Part shown: piece by piece, positions 17,260 through 24,934 of the stretch
Layout: the number at the start of each line of letters is the position of its first letter
How positions within the stretch are numbered: position 1 is the first letter of the stretch
Assembly: GCA_050692915.1 (NCBI GenBank)
Contig: JBOGVU010000014.1
Span: 1 to 42,346, forward strand
DNA from: CALAEC01 sp050692915
GTDB lineage: Bacteria; Actinomycetota; UBA4738; CALAEC01
DNA length: 42,346 nt
Direction of reading: 5' to 3'
Made by a program: the position numbers and the translations under genes
The notes under the pieces: generated by a model
What the model saw: only the letters and a program-made list of their open reading frames with translations
What the model was told of the DNA's origin: nothing
The model's database searches: none

Positions 17260-17784
17260 GAGCCGCTCCCCCGGGTGGCCCGCCCGTACTACTGGGGGCT
17301 GTTCGCCAGGCCGCCGGACGAGAACCCCACCGCGGTGAACAACGTGGAGACGCTGTCCAACGTGGCCCCCATCCTGGCCGAGGGGCCTGACTGGCTCCGG
17401 CAGTGGGGGACCGAGGCCTCGCCGGGGCCCATGTGCTTCACGGTGGCCGGCGACGTGGAGCGCGAGGGAGTGTGGGAGCTGCCGATGGGGGCCACGCTCC
17501 GAGAGCTGCTGGAGGCGGCCGGCGGGGTGCCCGAGGCGGTGAAGGTGATCTTCCCTGGGGCCTCCAGCACCGCCCTGGTCCCGGCTCAGCTCGAAACTCC
17601 CCTATCGTTCGAGCACATGGCCGCGGTGGGTTCGGGCTCGGCGCCGGCGGGTTCGCGGTGTACGAGGCGCCCCTCGTCGCGTGGGCTGGTGCTGCCGAAG
17701 ATCGTGGACTGGGACGAGGACGCCGGCCGCTTCACCTACGACGAGAGTTACACGCGCAAGCGCCCCGACTGGACGTACGCTTGA
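17260..17784 (+). pseudogene. Decayed NuoF 3'-half duplicate (right copy of direct repeat)
   Basis: The sequence from 17260 follows nuoF from 7434 with about 93-94% identity, then loses one base near 17638 (GGGCTCGG for GGGCCTCGG). Soon after there is a deletion of about 300 bp corresponding to nuoF 7840-8147. The ending (LPKIVDWDEDAGRFTYDES) again matches the nuoF C-terminus. The combined changes leave an open frame of 169 codons from 17275, but the N-terminal FMN/NADH loop and all four cluster cysteines are gone. A functional flavoprotein is therefore excluded. This is a remnant of a duplication whose other end is nuoF itself. Confidence 0.88.
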
Positions 17785-17804
17785 CTCGGGAGGTCGAGGG
17801 GACG

Positions 17805-18290
17805 ATGAGCGATGCGGCGGTCGGAGCGCAGGGCGCGATCACCGAAAGCCCTCGTCCGAAGCCCGGCCTGTACACGTTGCACACCGACGGAGGGATCGTC
17901 GCGGCACCGGGACAGGCTGCGGGCGAGGCGGCGATCGGAGCGGTCCTGAAGAACTCGGACAACCTGTTGGTGGAGGCTATCTCCGAGTCCATCGGTCGTG
18001 TCGACGATCACCACGTCGCTGAGTTCCGGGCGCTCGTCGAAGGGCTAACGATGGCGAAGCGCCACGGCGTCGACAAGATCCGGGTGTTCACGGACTCGGA
18101 ACTGCTGGTGAAGAGCGTCCTCGACGACGTGAACCTGAAGTCCGCCGAGCTCCAGGGGCTTCGCTCGAAGGCCCGGGACCTCTATCTGAGCTTCACCGAC
18201 CGCCAGCTGAGCTGGGTGCCTCGCGAGATGAACACCGAGGCCGACCTCCTGGCAGGCGCGGCGCTTCCGGTTCGGCCCTCTCGCGGGTAG
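17805..18290 (+). CDS. RNase HI-family protein
   Basis: 161 residues. After a 20-residue leader the RNase H fold begins with LHTDGG (Asp28), followed by AEFRALVEGL (Glu73), VFTDSELLV (Asp97) and NTEADLLAG (Asp147). The D-E-D-D metal-binding set is complete, as in archaeal-type RNase HI/YpdQ-like proteins that cut RNA in RNA-DNA hybrids. ATG 17805 follows GAGGGGACG. An upstream extension into the nuoF remnant is not used. Confidence 0.88.
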   Translation: MSDAAVGAQGAITESPRPKPGLYTLHTDGGIVAAPGQAAGEAAIGAVLKNSDNLLVEAISESIGRVDDHHVAEFRALVEGLTMAKRHGVDKIRVFTDSELLVKSVLDDVNLKSAELQGLRSKARDLYLSFTDRQLSWVPREMNTEADLLAGAALPVRPSRG

Positions 18291-18300
18291 GGCCAGGACG

Positions 18301-18735
18301 CTACTCGAACGGATCCCGGACCTCGATCCCTTCGAAGCGGCGATAGTCGCGGTCGTGCGTCCAGATCGCCCGGACACCGTTCTCCCGCATCAGGGCCACG
18401 ACGTGGGCGTCCGGGACGAGGTTCCCTCGGGCCCCGGCCTCCTGGGCCACCTCCCGGAAGCGTGGCCAGAACCGCTCCCCTTCCCCCGGGGCCTGAACGT
18501 GCGGCAGGGAGAGGAGGCCGTCGATGTTGGCCATGGCCTCGTCTGGCGTGAGCGGCGTCTCGAAGACGGCCGGGTGTGTGGCGATCCGCAGGTAGCCGGA
18601 GATCACCGGCCAGAACACGTAGGCGATCTCGGGACCCTGGCTCAGCCGGACGAGGAACGCGCGCGCCGGCTCGTGGAAGGGGCTGGAGGCGTCGGAGGCG
18701 TAGAGGAGGAGGTTGACGTCCAGGACGAAGCTCAC
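18301..18735 (-). CDS. vapC: VapC-type PIN-domain toxin (second module)
   Basis: 144 residues of a PIN-domain subfamily common in actinobacteria: FVLDVNLLLYASD (Asp6) at the start, ISGYLRIATHPAVF in the middle, and VPDAHVVALM plus WTHDRDYRRFEG at the end (two further acids). The position that is Glu in classical VapC is not acidic here, as in other members of this subfamily. GTG 18735 overlaps the antitoxin stop (GTGA). Predicted RNase toxin. Confidence 0.9.
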   Translation of the reverse strand: MSFVLDVNLLLYASDASSPFHEPARAFLVRLSQGPEIAYVFWPVISGYLRIATHPAVFETPLTPDEAMANIDGLLSLPHVQAPGEGERFWPRFREVAQEAGARGNLVPDAHVVALMRENGVRAIWTHDRDYRRFEGIEVRDPFE

Positions 18736-18959
18736 GGGCCCTCGAGGGCTCGGCGGACGGCCTCCTTGTCCTCGAGGTCGAGCCGAGCGCCCATGGGCTT
18801 GGCGTTCCAGCGCAGGCCGTCAGCGGGCTTCTGCCTCTGCCGAAGACTCGCAGCAAGTAGCTCGGAGACGAGCTGTCCCAGGCTCTTGCCCTCCCTTCGC
18901 TGTCGGCGCTTCAACTCGCGGAGCACCCCCGCGTCGATGTCGATCGTAGTCCTCGGCAT
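18732..18959 (-). CDS. vapB: Ribbon-helix-helix antitoxin (VapB-like)
   Basis: 75 residues starting MPRTTIDIDAGVLRELKRRQ, a ribbon-helix-helix DNA-binding segment. KSLGQLVSELLAASL follows, and the tail RLDLEDKEAVRRALEGP probably wraps the toxin. The ATG at 18959 sits seven bases after a -10 element, so the message is probably leaderless. The promoter carries paired CATCAGATG boxes, the likely autoregulatory operator. Confidence 0.9.
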   Translation of the reverse strand: MPRTTIDIDAGVLRELKRRQRREGKSLGQLVSELLAASLRQRQKPADGLRWNAKPMGARLDLEDKEAVRRALEGP

Positions 18960-18960
18960 A

Positions 18961-18995
18961 CATCAGATGCTAGAGATATCCGCATCAGATGTCAA
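18961..18995 (-). promoter_or_regulatory. Promoter and paired-box operator of the second vapBC module
   Basis: On the minus strand TTGACA (18990-18995) and TAGCAT (18967-18972) are separated by 17 bp, and the antitoxin ATG follows the -10 by seven bases. Two identical near-palindromic boxes (CATCAGATG on the plus strand) lie at 18961-18969 and 18983-18991. They are 22 bp apart, about two helical turns, one over the transcription start and one over the -35. A central GATATC lies between them. This is ideal geometry for a ribbon-helix-helix repressor. Confidence 0.65.
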
Positions 18996-19143
18996 TCCAG
19001 TCACTCGGTCGCCTGGGTAGAACGGCCCATGGCGGCCGCAGCCTATCGGCCGGCACTGACATCGCCTGGCCCAATCAACCGAGCCGAAGGAAGGGATCGA
19101 TGAGATGTGGAATGGTTGAGATCGCCCCGTTCGGTGGCCCGGG

Positions 19144-19290
19144 CTACTTCTGAGCCGGTTCCTGCTTCACGGGGACGTTCGCCGCGGGTCCCTTGGGGGG
19201 ACGCGCTCCCGGGGGCATCGGCCCACCCTGGTAGCCCTCCCGAATGACGAGCCGACGGCCCTTGTCCCACGGTCTCTTCTTCTTGGACAT
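19144..19290 (-). CDS. Tiny Lys/Pro-rich protein (48 residues), first of a pair
   Basis: Reading from ATG 19290 gives MSKKKRPWDKGRRLVIREG, then a Gly/Pro-rich part (YQGGPMPPGARPPKGPAANV) and a short VKQEPAQK end, stop TAG at 19144. It is basic and probably disordered. A second protein of the same size, charge and GGY...P composition lies just upstream on the same strand (19310-19453), so they look like diverged tandem paralogues. The family is not recognised. Small size makes this a prediction from composition and pairing only. Confidence 0.5.
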   Translation of the reverse strand: MSKKKRPWDKGRRLVIREGYQGGPMPPGARPPKGPAANVPVKQEPAQK

Positions 19291-19309
19291 CCTGCCGCGA
19301 TCTCCGCCG

Positions 19310-19453
19310 CTAGGAGCCGTCCTTAGGCTTGGCCCCTGCTCCGAGAGTCTTGGGGGGAGGCTTGAGCTCGGGCGCCGATTTGGGCCCGGGCTCGTAGCCT
19401 CCTCGCTTGGTCGTCGTGGCCTTCCTTGTGTCTGCCTCGGTCGTGTTGCCCAT
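19310..19453 (-). CDS. Tiny Lys/Pro-rich protein (47 residues), second of a pair
   Basis: From ATG 19453: MGNTTEADTRKATTTKRGGY followed by EPGPKSAPELKPPPKTLGAG and a KPKDGS end. A GGGGGG run lies ten bases upstream as a ribosome site. The KRGGYEPGPK segment parallels REGYQGGPMPPG in the neighbour. No domain is recognised. It could be a small disordered RNA-binding or ribosome-associated protein; this is only a guess from charge. Confidence 0.5.
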   Translation of the reverse strand: MGNTTEADTRKATTTKRGGYEPGPKSAPELKPPPKTLGAGAKPKDGS

Positions 19454-19463
19454 CGTGGCCCCC

Positions 19464-20104
19464 CTACGACTCGATGAACTCGAGGTGTTCAACCTCGGAC
19501 CACCTGATCAGGATACCCGAGTCCCGCCAGACGGGGTCGCCTCCTTCGGTCAGTACGAACGCGCCCGTGTCGGGATCCACCTCAACGGTCTCAACCAGAT
19601 AGAGATCCTGGTCCTCAGGGTATCCCGCCGCATAGGACTTCCGATTTCCGACCCTCCTGTGTGTAGGTTCCCCCCAACCAGCCGCCGGTCTTCAGCCGCA
19701 AACGGATCCAGCCATCCGGACGCGAGCCGAAGAGATGGTCCCACGCTCTGGGGGCGGGCTCCGGACCCGTCAGGACCTTCGCCCACTCGGCTCCCTTTCT
19801 GGTAGCCGCCCCCACGGTTGAGCCGGCCACGATGGGGAGGCCGGTGTAGAGGAGCGGGACGAGCCAGAGGGCGAGCGGGAGTGGGCCCTCGAGCACCCGG
19901 TTTGAGCGAGCGAACTCGACCCACAGCCAATACGTGAGGGGCGCCGCCAGGGCGTGGAAGGCTGCTGATACCTCCACACCGGAAGAGTCGGTCTGAAAAG
20001 CGCACTCCCCAGGCACCGGCCTGGCGCTCGAAGGCCCACACGTAGAGTGCCCCGGGCAAGAGGGCCAGGACCAGGACCGCAAGCGCCTGAAACGTCTCCG
20101 GCAT
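19464..20104 (-). pseudogene. DUF6338-like membrane protein gene with two frameshifts
   Basis: Three minus-strand frames line up as one protein of about 213 residues. The start MPETFQALAVLVLALLPGAL (ATG 20104) with YVWAFERQAGAWGV reads to about 19990. A second frame continues with VSAAFHALAAPLTYWLWVEF and later LTGPEPAPRAWDHLFGSRPD and TGGWLGGTYTQEGRKS to about 19640. A third ends YAAGYPEDQDLYLVETVEVD ... LIRWSEVEHLEFIES, stop at 19464. From memory this order matches actinobacterial DUF6338 proteins (an N-terminal membrane part and a C-terminal beta domain). Either two real indels inactivated it or the assembly has indel errors in G/C runs. Confidence 0.65.
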
Positions 20105-20218
20105 CGCACGCGGAGGCTAGCAACGGGTGGTGACAGGGACGCCACCCGGTGGCTGGATTTGACTCTTCGGGCGGGCCGGGGGGATGCTCGGAAAGACCCG
20201 ATCGAGGAGGGTTCGCCC

Positions 20219-21982
20219 ATGATCCCATCCGCTCGCGTCCGCGCCTCCCTCGTGCTCGTCAGCACCGCGGTCACCCTGTCCATCACCCAGCCCGTGGCCG
20301 CCCAGGTGAAGCAGCCGACGGCGACCGGGACCGGCGGGGCCATCGCCACCGTCGAAGTTCTGGCCTCCGAGGCCGGTCTCAACGTTCTCCGGGCAGGCGG
20401 CAACGCGATCGACGCCGCGGTGGCTGCCGCGGCGGTGCTGGGGGTGACCGAGCCCTTCTCGAGCGGCATCGGCGGGGGCGGGTTCATGGTGATCCGCACG
20501 GCCAACGGTTTGGTGACCACCATCGACCACCGGGAGACCGCCCCGGCGGCCATGCACCCGGAGTCCTTCTTCGAGGGCGGCGCCCCTCTCCCGTTCAACG
20601 CCGCCCGGTACAGCGGGCTGTCGGCGGGCGTGCCCGGGACGGTCCGGGGCTGGGCCGACGCGCTGGCCAAGTACGGGACGTTGTCCCTGGCCGAGGTCCT
20701 CCAGCCGGCCATCGAGGTGGCCCGGGCGGGCTTCCAGGTCGACCAGGTCTTCCACGACCAGGTCCAGGGCAACGTGGACTTCTTCGACGACATCACCTCG
20801 AGCCAGGCGCTGTACCTCGACCCCGACGGCACCCCGCCCGACGTGGGCACCACGTTCACCAACCCGGACATGGCCCGGGCGTACGAGCGGATCGCCCACC
20901 TCGGCCCGAAGGGGTTCTACCGGGGAGCCATCGCCGACGCCATGGTCGAGGCGGTGCAGGACCCGCCGGTCGACGATGACGCCAACCACGTGTGGCGCCC
21001 CGGCGTGATGACGATGCGCGACGTGATGCGGTACCTCGCGCCCGAGCGCGAGCCGACCCTGGTGAGCTACCGGGGCCTCGACGTGTACGGGATGGGGCCG
21101 CCCTCCAGCGGCGGGTCGACGGTGGGGGAGGCCCTGAACATCCTGGAGGGCTGGGAACTCGGCGCGCTCCCCAGGGAGCAGGCCCTCCACTACTTCCTGG
21201 AGGCCTCCAAGTTCTCCTTCGCCGACCGGAACGCGTACCTGGGTGACTCGGACTTCGTCGACGTGCCGCTCCAGGGGCTGCTGTCGAAGGGGTTCGCCGA
21301 CGAGCGGCGGGCCCTGATCGGGGAGACGGCCGCCTCCCCGGTCCCACCGGGTGACCCGTGGCCCCACAACGGCGGGGGATCGAGCTCCTCGGCGACCTCG
21401 ACGGGGCTCGGAGGGGAGACCACCACCCACCTCACGGTGTCGGACCGGTGGGGAAACGTGGTGTCGTACACGTACACGATCGAGTCGACCGGCGGGAACG
21501 GCGTCGTGGTCCCCGGGTGGGGCTTCCTGCTGAACAACGAGCTGACCGACTTCAACTTCGACTCCATGACGCACCCGAACCGGGTCGAGGGAGGGAAGCG
21601 GCCCCGCAGCTCGATGAGCCCGACCATCGTCCTCGAGGGCGGCGAGCCGGTCCTGGCGGTGGGCTCCCCGGGCGGGTCGATGATCATCACCACGGTGCTC
21701 CAGATCCTGTTGAACCACCTCGACTTCGGGATGACGCTGCCGGAGGCGATCGTCGCGCCCCGAGCGTCCCAGCGGAACACGACCAACGTGTTCGCCGAGT
21801 CGGGGTTCATCACGACGTTCGGAGGGGAACTGGGAGCCCGCGGGCACACGTTCACGACCGTGGGCGAGATCGGCGCTGCCACCGGGATCGTGTTCCTGGG
21901 CGATGGTCTGGTCCAGGCGGCTGCCGAGCCGACCCGCCGCGGCAGCGGGAGCGCCCTGGTGGAGAACCCGGTGGCTCCTTAG
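20219..21982 (+). CDS. ggt: Gamma-glutamyltransferase, secreted
   Basis: 587 residues. ATG 20219 follows GAGGAGG with good spacing and is followed by a signal peptide (ASLVLVSTAVTLSITQPVAAQ region), so the enzyme is exported. The large-subunit part has GLNVLRAGGNAIDAAVAAA and IGGGGFMVIR. Autocleavage before the nucleophile is expected at Thr402 in ETTTHLTVSDRWGN, giving a small subunit that starts TTHLTV. GVVVPGWGFLLNNELTDF and SSMSPTIVLEGGEPVLAVGS are conserved small-subunit segments. It transfers or hydrolyses gamma-glutamyl groups from glutathione or related peptides. It stands alone, divergent from the frameshifted gene. Confidence 0.95.
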   Translation: MIPSARVRASLVLVSTAVTLSITQPVAAQVKQPTATGTGGAIATVEVLASEAGLNVLRAGGNAIDAAVAAAAVLGVTEPFSSGIGGGGFMVIRTANGLVTTIDHRETAPAAMHPESFFEGGAPLPFNAARYSGLSAGVPGTVRGWADALAKYGTLSLAEVLQPAIEVARAGFQVDQVFHDQVQGNVDFFDDITSSQALYLDPDGTPPDVGTTFTNPDMARAYERIAHLGPKGFYRGAIADAMVEAVQDPPVDDDANHVWRPGVMTMRDVMRYLAPEREPTLVSYRGLDVYGMGPPSSGGSTVGEALNILEGWELGALPREQALHYFLEASKFSFADRNAYLGDSDFVDVPLQGLLSKGFADERRALIGETAASPVPPGDPWPHNGGGSSSSATSTGLGGETTTHLTVSDRWGNVVSYTYTIESTGGNGVVVPGWGFLLNNELTDFNFDSMTHPNRVEGGKRPRSSMSPTIVLEGGEPVLAVGSPGGSMIITTVLQILLNHLDFGMTLPEAIVAPRASQRNTTNVFAESGFITTFGGELGARGHTFTTVGEIGAATGIVFLGDGLVQAAAEPTRRGSGSALVENPVAP

Positions 21983-22013
21983 AACCGAAGCGGGGCATGG
22001 AGCGGGCCCGGGC

Positions 22014-22345
22014 GTCGGGCCAAGGACCTCGTGAAAGTCGGGCGCGGAGTGGATCAGCTCGGTGGACCTCTAGGGGGCGATCATCGGCCACCCCAAGGTC
22101 CTCGAGGCCGCGGTGATCGGCGTGGCGCACCCCAAGTGGCAAGAGCGCGCGCTGGTCTGCGTGGTCCCCAAGGTCGGCGAGGAGCTCACTAAGGAAGAGA
22201 TCCTGGAGTTCCTCGAGGACAAGGTTGTCGAGTGGGGGCTCCCGACGACATGGCGTTCCTCGAGGAGATTCCGAAGATGAGCGTTGGCAAGTTCTCGAAG
22301 AAGCTCCGCGCCCAGTTCGAGAACTACAAGCTCCCGACGGCGTGA
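22014..22345 (+). pseudogene. Remnant of acyl-CoA synthetase (AMP-forming) C-terminus
   Basis: The fragment reads AKDLVK, then SGAEWISSVDL, a TAG stop, AIIGHPKVLEAAVIGVAHPK, then LVCVVPKVGEELTKEEILEF. After a frameshift near 22243 it ends FLEEIPKMSVGKFSKKLRAQ. This is the C-terminal lid domain of long-chain fatty acid-CoA ligases, with the catalytic lysine in SVGKFSKK. At least three lesions are visible (an extra base near 22035, the in-frame TAG at 22070, and the later frameshift). The 450-residue N-terminal domain is absent. It is clearly non-functional and not sequencing noise alone. Confidence 0.85.
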
Positions 22346-22349
22346 TGGT

Positions 22350-22925
22350 CTAGCCGCCGAGAGTGAGAGCAACGTGCCAATCGTCCTGCTCTAGCTCATC
22401 TTTGGAGAATCGAATCTCGCCTCTGTGGCTGACCTCGACCGCATAGAAGTCCGCGTTCCCCACGTCTTCGATCCGGAACGCAAATTGGCAGGCTACGAAG
22501 GGGTCCACAACCTCGGCTACCCTTCCGGGGCCGAGACTGCCCGTGCCAAGGACCTTTCCTGATTCATCTTTGACAACGACCTCTTGACCGATGTCCATGT
22601 CGCTATATCCACCGAGTCCGTGACACGAGTCCCCGCGTGACGGACTTTCGAAGTCATCCAGCCCAATATCTGCCTCGCTCGTGTTGCCGATTAGTTGCAC
22701 GGTTCCGGTGAGGGTCTGGGATCCGCCCCTAAGGGCAAGTAGGAGCCCAGCCAGAAGAGCAACGCCGGAGAGGATGGGGATGATGATGCGAGGACTAAGC
22801 GGAAGGCCTCTTGGGTTGGGCGAGGGTTCCGCGGGGGGATCCATCGCGGCTCCGCACTGACCGCAGAAACGCTGCCCAACCGGATTGTCGTGGCCGTTCG
22901 GGCAGCGGGCTCCTGTCTCCGACAT
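22350..22925 (-). CDS. Zinc-ribbon membrane protein of unknown function
   Basis: 191 residues: an N-terminal zinc ribbon (Cys8, Cys21, Cys24 and His12 in CPNGHDNPVGQRFCGQCG), a Pro-rich linker, one transmembrane helix (IIIPILSGVALLAGLLLAL) and an outer beta-rich domain with one Cys pair (DSCHGLGG and VACQFAF). ATG 22925 is preferred because GGAAGG lies at ideal distance. GTG 22952, which overlaps the upstream AIPR stop as GTGA, is an alternative. Either way it follows the AIPR gene on the same strand and is likely co-transcribed. Base composition is more AT-rich than the flanks, matching AIPR, so the two were probably acquired together. Confidence 0.8.
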   Translation of the reverse strand: MSETGARCPNGHDNPVGQRFCGQCGAAMDPPAEPSPNPRGLPLSPRIIIPILSGVALLAGLLLALRGGSQTLTGTVQLIGNTSEADIGLDDFESPSRGDSCHGLGGYSDMDIGQEVVVKDESGKVLGTGSLGPGRVAEVVDPFVACQFAFRIEDVGNADFYAVEVSHRGEIRFSKDELEQDDWHVALTLGG

Positions 22926-22948
22926 CCTGTTCCTTCCGTTTGGATCCG

Positions 22949-24706
22949 TCACGCCTTCAACCTGTCCTGAAATCGGTTCGCAGCGCGATCAAATTTTCCA
23001 CGGATCCCAGGGGCCTGTCGTTTCCAATACGCACGGAAGTCGCGGTCCAGCTGGCGACGCTTGAAGAAACTCGAGATGTCCAATGCCCGTGCGCCCGTTC
23101 CTCGGTTGGCTCGATAGAATTGAAGAGCCGATATGAACGCTCGATTAATCGCCGAGTCTAGAGGCTGGATGATCTGAGAATGCCGGCTCGGGCTCTCACT
23201 CGCTTGCCTAAACCGAAGAGCGTGGCGAGAGATGTCCCGTCCGAGCTCGTCCCAGACGAAGTGCAGCACAAGCCACTTTGCGTATGCTCGTTCAGGGAAT
23301 CCTTTCGCGCTAAGAGTTACGTGTCGCATCAGCCAATACCGATTCAAATAGAAGTCGGGATCAGCGCTTCCGAAGACGGTCGGGTAGTAGCGTTCCTCAA
23401 ACAAGCCCTCTTTGCCTGCGCGAACGACAGCTGGGTCTAACTCACACGCTGCCACCGCCTGGGCCATTGCCTCTTTGGTCACCATCTTGAGTTTTCTACC
23501 AGCAACGCGACGCGCCTCAGTCCTTGTTTGGCGCTTGCGGAGATACTGGTAGCCCACTTTCCTTAATTCGCGCTCAATGAAGACCTGCTGGCGATCGTTT
23601 GCCATCAGATCGGATGCCTTAATTGCATTCTGCCAGTTGGTTGCTTCGACTATGCGGCTGACGAGCTGTTCAAACTGGCCATTCGAGTCTTGTTTGCCCC
23701 GAGGGATACGGATAACTCTTACGAGCACACTTGCTTTGCTGGTCTTTGCGTCTGATGCCTCCAAGACACGGGTTGTTTGCTGCCCGTTGATTACCTGAGG
23801 GTTCTCGACACGCAGAATCTCGCGTCCGTGCTGTTCGATCCTCCGAGCATTGTCACAGACTAGGGTCACCCCGTTGTTGAAGTACCAGAAATGCTCGGGT
23901 TGGGCCTCGAGTGTATTGTCCATAGCGCGATTGATCTCAGTCTTGCCAAGAAATCCTCGGATGTTGCGAGCGAAAAGGCGAACTCCCGTCTGACGGTATA
24001 GTTTGGCGAGGTCGCCTCCAGTCATTGAGAAGACCCAGGACTCGATCTCTGATATAGGGTCGTACCGACTGATCACGCCACCGGAGTGGGCCTTCCCGCC
24101 GATATCTATTGGTAAATCCAGGGAGCGGACAGGAGGAGCCACACCCCGCCGGTAGTCGTCAAAGATCGCGAGGAGGCGATCTCCATCAATGACCTCGAAT
24201 TCAGTTCGCGGACTCCCACGCCGGGCAGTGTTCTCGGCTTCGGTTTGAAGACCCGCGGCACATCGGCCCGTCGTGACGTAGAAGAGCTGCAGCCCATATT
24301 GGTCCCTCCGGCGTAGGCGCTCGCGGACCTCCTTGACTTTAGTCTCCACATTCGGGTCGAGACCCACGGCAAACTCGCCGAACGCGGCTTTGTCCGCTCC
24401 AAAGACTCGACTGAGTTCCGCGAACGAGATCACGTCGGGACGCTTCTCAAGCTTCGAGGAGCTCTGGTGATACTTGCCCTGGATCACAAAGGCTCTGCGA
24501 GCGCGGTCATCTATGAGGACTGCGTCGATCCCCTTGTCGTTCGGCGCGCCGCTAACTGCTGCGTCAGCGATGGTGATGTCCTCAACCAAATAGGCGTAGA
24601 GGAACCAAATCAGGAACAAGTCGTCAGGGGCATGATGCGGAAAGTCCTCTTCGAGCTCGGCGACATGCGCGCGCAGGTGAGCTAGCGATGTATTTGATGC
24701 AGGCAC
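22949..24706 (-). CDS. AIPR-family abortive-infection/phage-resistance protein
   Basis: 585 residues. The core carries the AIPR hallmarks FWYFNNGVTLVCDN and NPQVINGQQTTRVLE. The N-terminus resembles a PD-(D/E)XK nuclease: NDKGIDAVLID with Asp61 and FVIQGKYH with Gln76/Lys78 (Gln in place of Glu, as in Mrr-like enzymes). AIPR proteins give phage resistance, sometimes next to restriction systems, with the mechanism largely unknown. GTG 24706 follows GGGAGG. The gene has visibly lower G+C and more A/T-ending codons than its neighbours, a sign of horizontal transfer. It sits at the left side of the defence island, 0.2 kb from the regulator of the helicase operon. Confidence 0.9.
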   Translation of the reverse strand: MPASNTSLAHLRAHVAELEEDFPHHAPDDLFLIWFLYAYLVEDITIADAAVSGAPNDKGIDAVLIDDRARRAFVIQGKYHQSSSKLEKRPDVISFAELSRVFGADKAAFGEFAVGLDPNVETKVKEVRERLRRRDQYGLQLFYVTTGRCAAGLQTEAENTARRGSPRTEFEVIDGDRLLAIFDDYRRGVAPPVRSLDLPIDIGGKAHSGGVISRYDPISEIESWVFSMTGGDLAKLYRQTGVRLFARNIRGFLGKTEINRAMDNTLEAQPEHFWYFNNGVTLVCDNARRIEQHGREILRVENPQVINGQQTTRVLEASDAKTSKASVLVRVIRIPRGKQDSNGQFEQLVSRIVEATNWQNAIKASDLMANDRQQVFIERELRKVGYQYLRKRQTRTEARRVAGRKLKMVTKEAMAQAVAACELDPAVVRAGKEGLFEERYYPTVFGSADPDFYLNRYWLMRHVTLSAKGFPERAYAKWLVLHFVWDELGRDISRHALRFRQASESPSRHSQIIQPLDSAINRAFISALQFYRANRGTGARALDISSFFKRRQLDRDFRAYWKRQAPGIRGKFDRAANRFQDRLKA

Positions 24707-24721
24707 CCTGACCTCCCGGAC

Positions 24722-24751
24722 TCGGTATGGCTCAGTATTTCATCCCGTCAA
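24722..24751 (-). promoter_or_regulatory. Candidate promoter of the AIPR gene
   Basis: On the minus strand TTGACG (24746-24751) and TACCGA (24722-24727) are 18 bp apart, just upstream of the GGGAGG site and the GTG start. The -10 is weak and the transcript start would fall close to the ribosome site, so this is tentative. The rest of 24707-24934 shows no gene. Confidence 0.3.
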
Positions 24752-24934
24752 AGGCCAGCTGGCAACCGCCTAGGCTACGTAGCTAAGGGGGTATGGCGCG
24801 GGCGGCAGGAGCGGCAACGCAGGGCCCACCGACCGACGGGCGAGAGATTTGGCATCCTGTGGCTTTAGAATCCTTGGGTGCCTGACGAAAGCCGAAGAGT
24901 TCATCTTCGTTGACGAGTGAGGCTCTGGATCAGG

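Noticed and set aside
17275..17784. Treating the 169-codon frame as a functional short NuoF
   Set aside because: It lacks the FMN/NADH loop and all cluster cysteines, and carries a compensating frameshift and deletion.
20117..21847. Minus-strand frame of 576 codons opposite gamma-glutamyltransferase
   Set aside because: Mirror-frame artefact; the plus-strand gene has signal peptide, ribosome site and catalytic Thr.
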